DNA of 64,000 nt, taken from NCBI GenBank assembly GCA_910576855.1, contig CAJTJP010000018.1, forward strand, positions 1-64,000. Reading direction: 5' to 3'. Of the stretch, positions 63,601 through 64,000 are shown piece by piece. Source of the DNA: Erysipelotrichales bacterium. GTDB taxonomy: Bacteria; Bacillota_I; Bacilli_A; Erysipelotrichales; Erysipelotrichaceae. Under the pieces are notes generated by a model that ran no database searches, was not told the DNA's origin, and saw only the letters and a program-made list of their open reading frames with translations. Position 1 is the stretch's first letter; every line of letters begins with the position of its first letter. The translations under genes were made by a program, and so were the position numbers.

Positions 63601-64000
63601 GGATTATTATTGGTGCTTCCTTTGACTGTCGCGTAGACCGTCACTCCTGTATCTGTTGCCTTCACACTCTTTGTCGTGATGATCGTATTCGAGGTACTGT
63701 TCTCATAAAACTTCAGATTCTCTGCCGCTGCCATTCCGACATTGATTGTTACAGGGATTTCCTTTGTGCTCCAGTTATCACTTACCGTTACTGTGATATG
63801 ATAGCTGTTCACTCCTAAGTTCGCTGTTGTCTTAATGACTCCTGTATTTGGATCAACACTAAAGAAGCTCGCATTTCCTACTCCCGTCTTTAAGCCATAA
63901 TGATAAGTCGTTGTGCTTCCCCCTATCGTATCAGGTGTACCCAGTGTTCCGTGAATCGTACCGATGATTCCACCCGTACTGATATTCGAATCAGAAGCAG
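60666..64000 (-). CDS. Giant surface protein E (5' end outside window)
   Basis: The minus frame runs open from the stop at 60666 to the window edge, at least 1111 residues. It covers the later stalk (from GGIIGTIHGTLGTPDTIGG), MBG-like and Ig-like domains, the DxDGDGxPDxN array and the tail VTSMGGANTGD with KHKSE. The ENSTSNTIITTKSVKATD block matches C, whereas TNYYITIDSSIS is its own variant. The signal peptide, head and leader lie beyond the window. Spacing and order follow A to D. Confidence 0.9.
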   Translation of the reverse strand, partial: ASDSNISTGGIIGTIHGTLGTPDTIGGSTTTYHYGLKTGVGNASFFSVDPNTGVIKTTANLGVNSYHITVTVSDNWSTKEIPVTINVGMAAAENLKFYENSTSNTIITTKSVKATDTGVTVYATVKGSTNNNPVTYRIKDGSSNVITVNSSSGAITINGVGTVIIVAEKNGATGQANAIAELTFTVTAGTQNFIYTDSAGNELPKTSNKYNAISKVYAPNKTIQLYTAGNPTGSTVTYKLKNGSPTDVISVSPTGLVTILNASISPSQIGKVIVEATSHDPSGNYADKTIELPINITKANQTISFAGITYATSGNGTVAPVINEQDISSNAGGVTVNDTNYYITIDSSISTSIAWTNDGVNIDYSYSGNNGLDIPLHVEKPGNRNYNKVETDGMMHIMGPNENTLAINRPGKIIYGDHFTIRSLQDDSSSTNVQYTFAVDNTTYISNPTVTGNKAEFDALKYSGSTSIQIKVTRTADGEVPLSKTITVQVLPKPIEIIIDDKAKLKGESNPTLTYQDFKSQLVTWSGVQDVIQANDIKLSTTAKTNSNAGAYPIKGDSNTLNKTYPNYTFTFKEGTLTITEENVEDDWYHLELDDGNNTLYTGGWTNKDVNIISDHSDYSNLSLDQSTWKPNQVTVTKEGENNQSFWMKKNSGAITKEKQEIIKIDKTAPKVKGIKAKDTNNKLQDIINKLSGGIFFKPGTAFEITTDDSKDNLKVSGTKEIEYKVYKIVDGAEEPIKAGTLAVTSEKASITISETVGKYKVCVIPTDNAGNTNTESCHELELKKIDVDVDGDGKPDFNDPDGDGCPDLNIKWKDPNDETKWIVINGDRNNDGIPDLNIDSDGDGKSDLNIDTDNDGQPDLNLVILKKSDWKPTKCVKQDIDNGILEEYCTGTSVKAKINVDTDGDGIPNINIDNKGDFKPHINIAKDGTTPSVNIVEIHEWKPKKDYKSGKFGFDSVGKDDIKPEINIDTDGDGLPDVNVDLDGDGEPDINIDIDGDGIPDIDIDSDGDGIPDVNVDTDGDGKPDENIIEIIEWKPNKNVDGDVPYNTMDFKIPDKEEPKEPSVKGQYNPVTSMGGANTGDHTNTMVYMGISLLSLSLIFFISYKHKSE

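Noticed and set aside
35265-64000. Repeats of the array considered as CRISPR
   Set aside because: The repeats are coding, of different lengths, with no regular repeat-spacer pattern, and no cas gene is present.

Overview
The window looks like a chromosome segment of a low-GC Gram-positive bacterium (Firmicutes). Evidence: AGGAGG-type ribosome sites, RF2 with an in-frame UGA, SecA without a visible C-terminal zinc motif, a DUF951 protein, tRNA-Glu with an encoded CCA, mannose-family PTS genes and very large wall or membrane surface proteins. An Erysipelotrichia-like host is my best guess, at low confidence; nothing in the sequence names the species.

Layout: (1) 1-1.4 kb, the N-terminal part of a secreted protein with InlB-type B-repeats, behind a long leader with a 19-codon upstream ORF and a hairpin. 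(2) 1.85-7.8 kb, a minus-strand module that looks like a plasmid or mobile element: Xre regulator, primase-like replication protein, several unknown small proteins, AbrB-like regulator, ParA, ParB and an ArpU-like protein. It ends next to tRNA-Glu(UUC); no integrase is visible. (3) 8.2-23 kb, housekeeping genes: amidase, DJ-1/PfpI, patatin, CcdA-TlpA fusion, YchF, DUF951-FolD-Dtd, asparaginase, metallophosphoesterase, HAD phosphatase, TatD-MnmE, plus a probable small RNA and a frameshifted DUF3267 gene. (4) 23.4-29 kb, an amino-sugar PTS operon (IIA, IIB, fused IIC-IID, NagA) and its PRD regulator, linked by a shared palindrome. (5) 29.3-32.8 kb, secA-prfB. (6) 33.2-35 kb, an ECF sigma factor, an RsgI-like anti-sigma factor and a small secreted protein with DxNxDGxCD motifs. 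(7) 35.2-64 kb, an array of five giant surface-protein paralogues (about 1560-1820 residues, the last cut by the window edge).

The array is the most unusual part. Each of the four complete paralogues has its own N-terminal head on a nearly identical stalk of cadherin/Ig-like and MBG-like repeats, then an array of acidic DxDGDGxPDxN repeats and a C-terminal GANTGD-hydrophobic-basic tail. The four visible 5' leaders share about 200 bases: a TATAAT-type -10, a terminator-like hairpin, and one 26-nt element present twice, on either side of the hairpin. Mosaic similarity between paralogues, a decayed fragment of another copy, an inserted AlbA_2 gene and a flanking direct repeat suggest a locus that expands and recombines. 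A plausible reading is a set of alternative surface adhesins controlled by conditional termination; that function is inferred, not shown.
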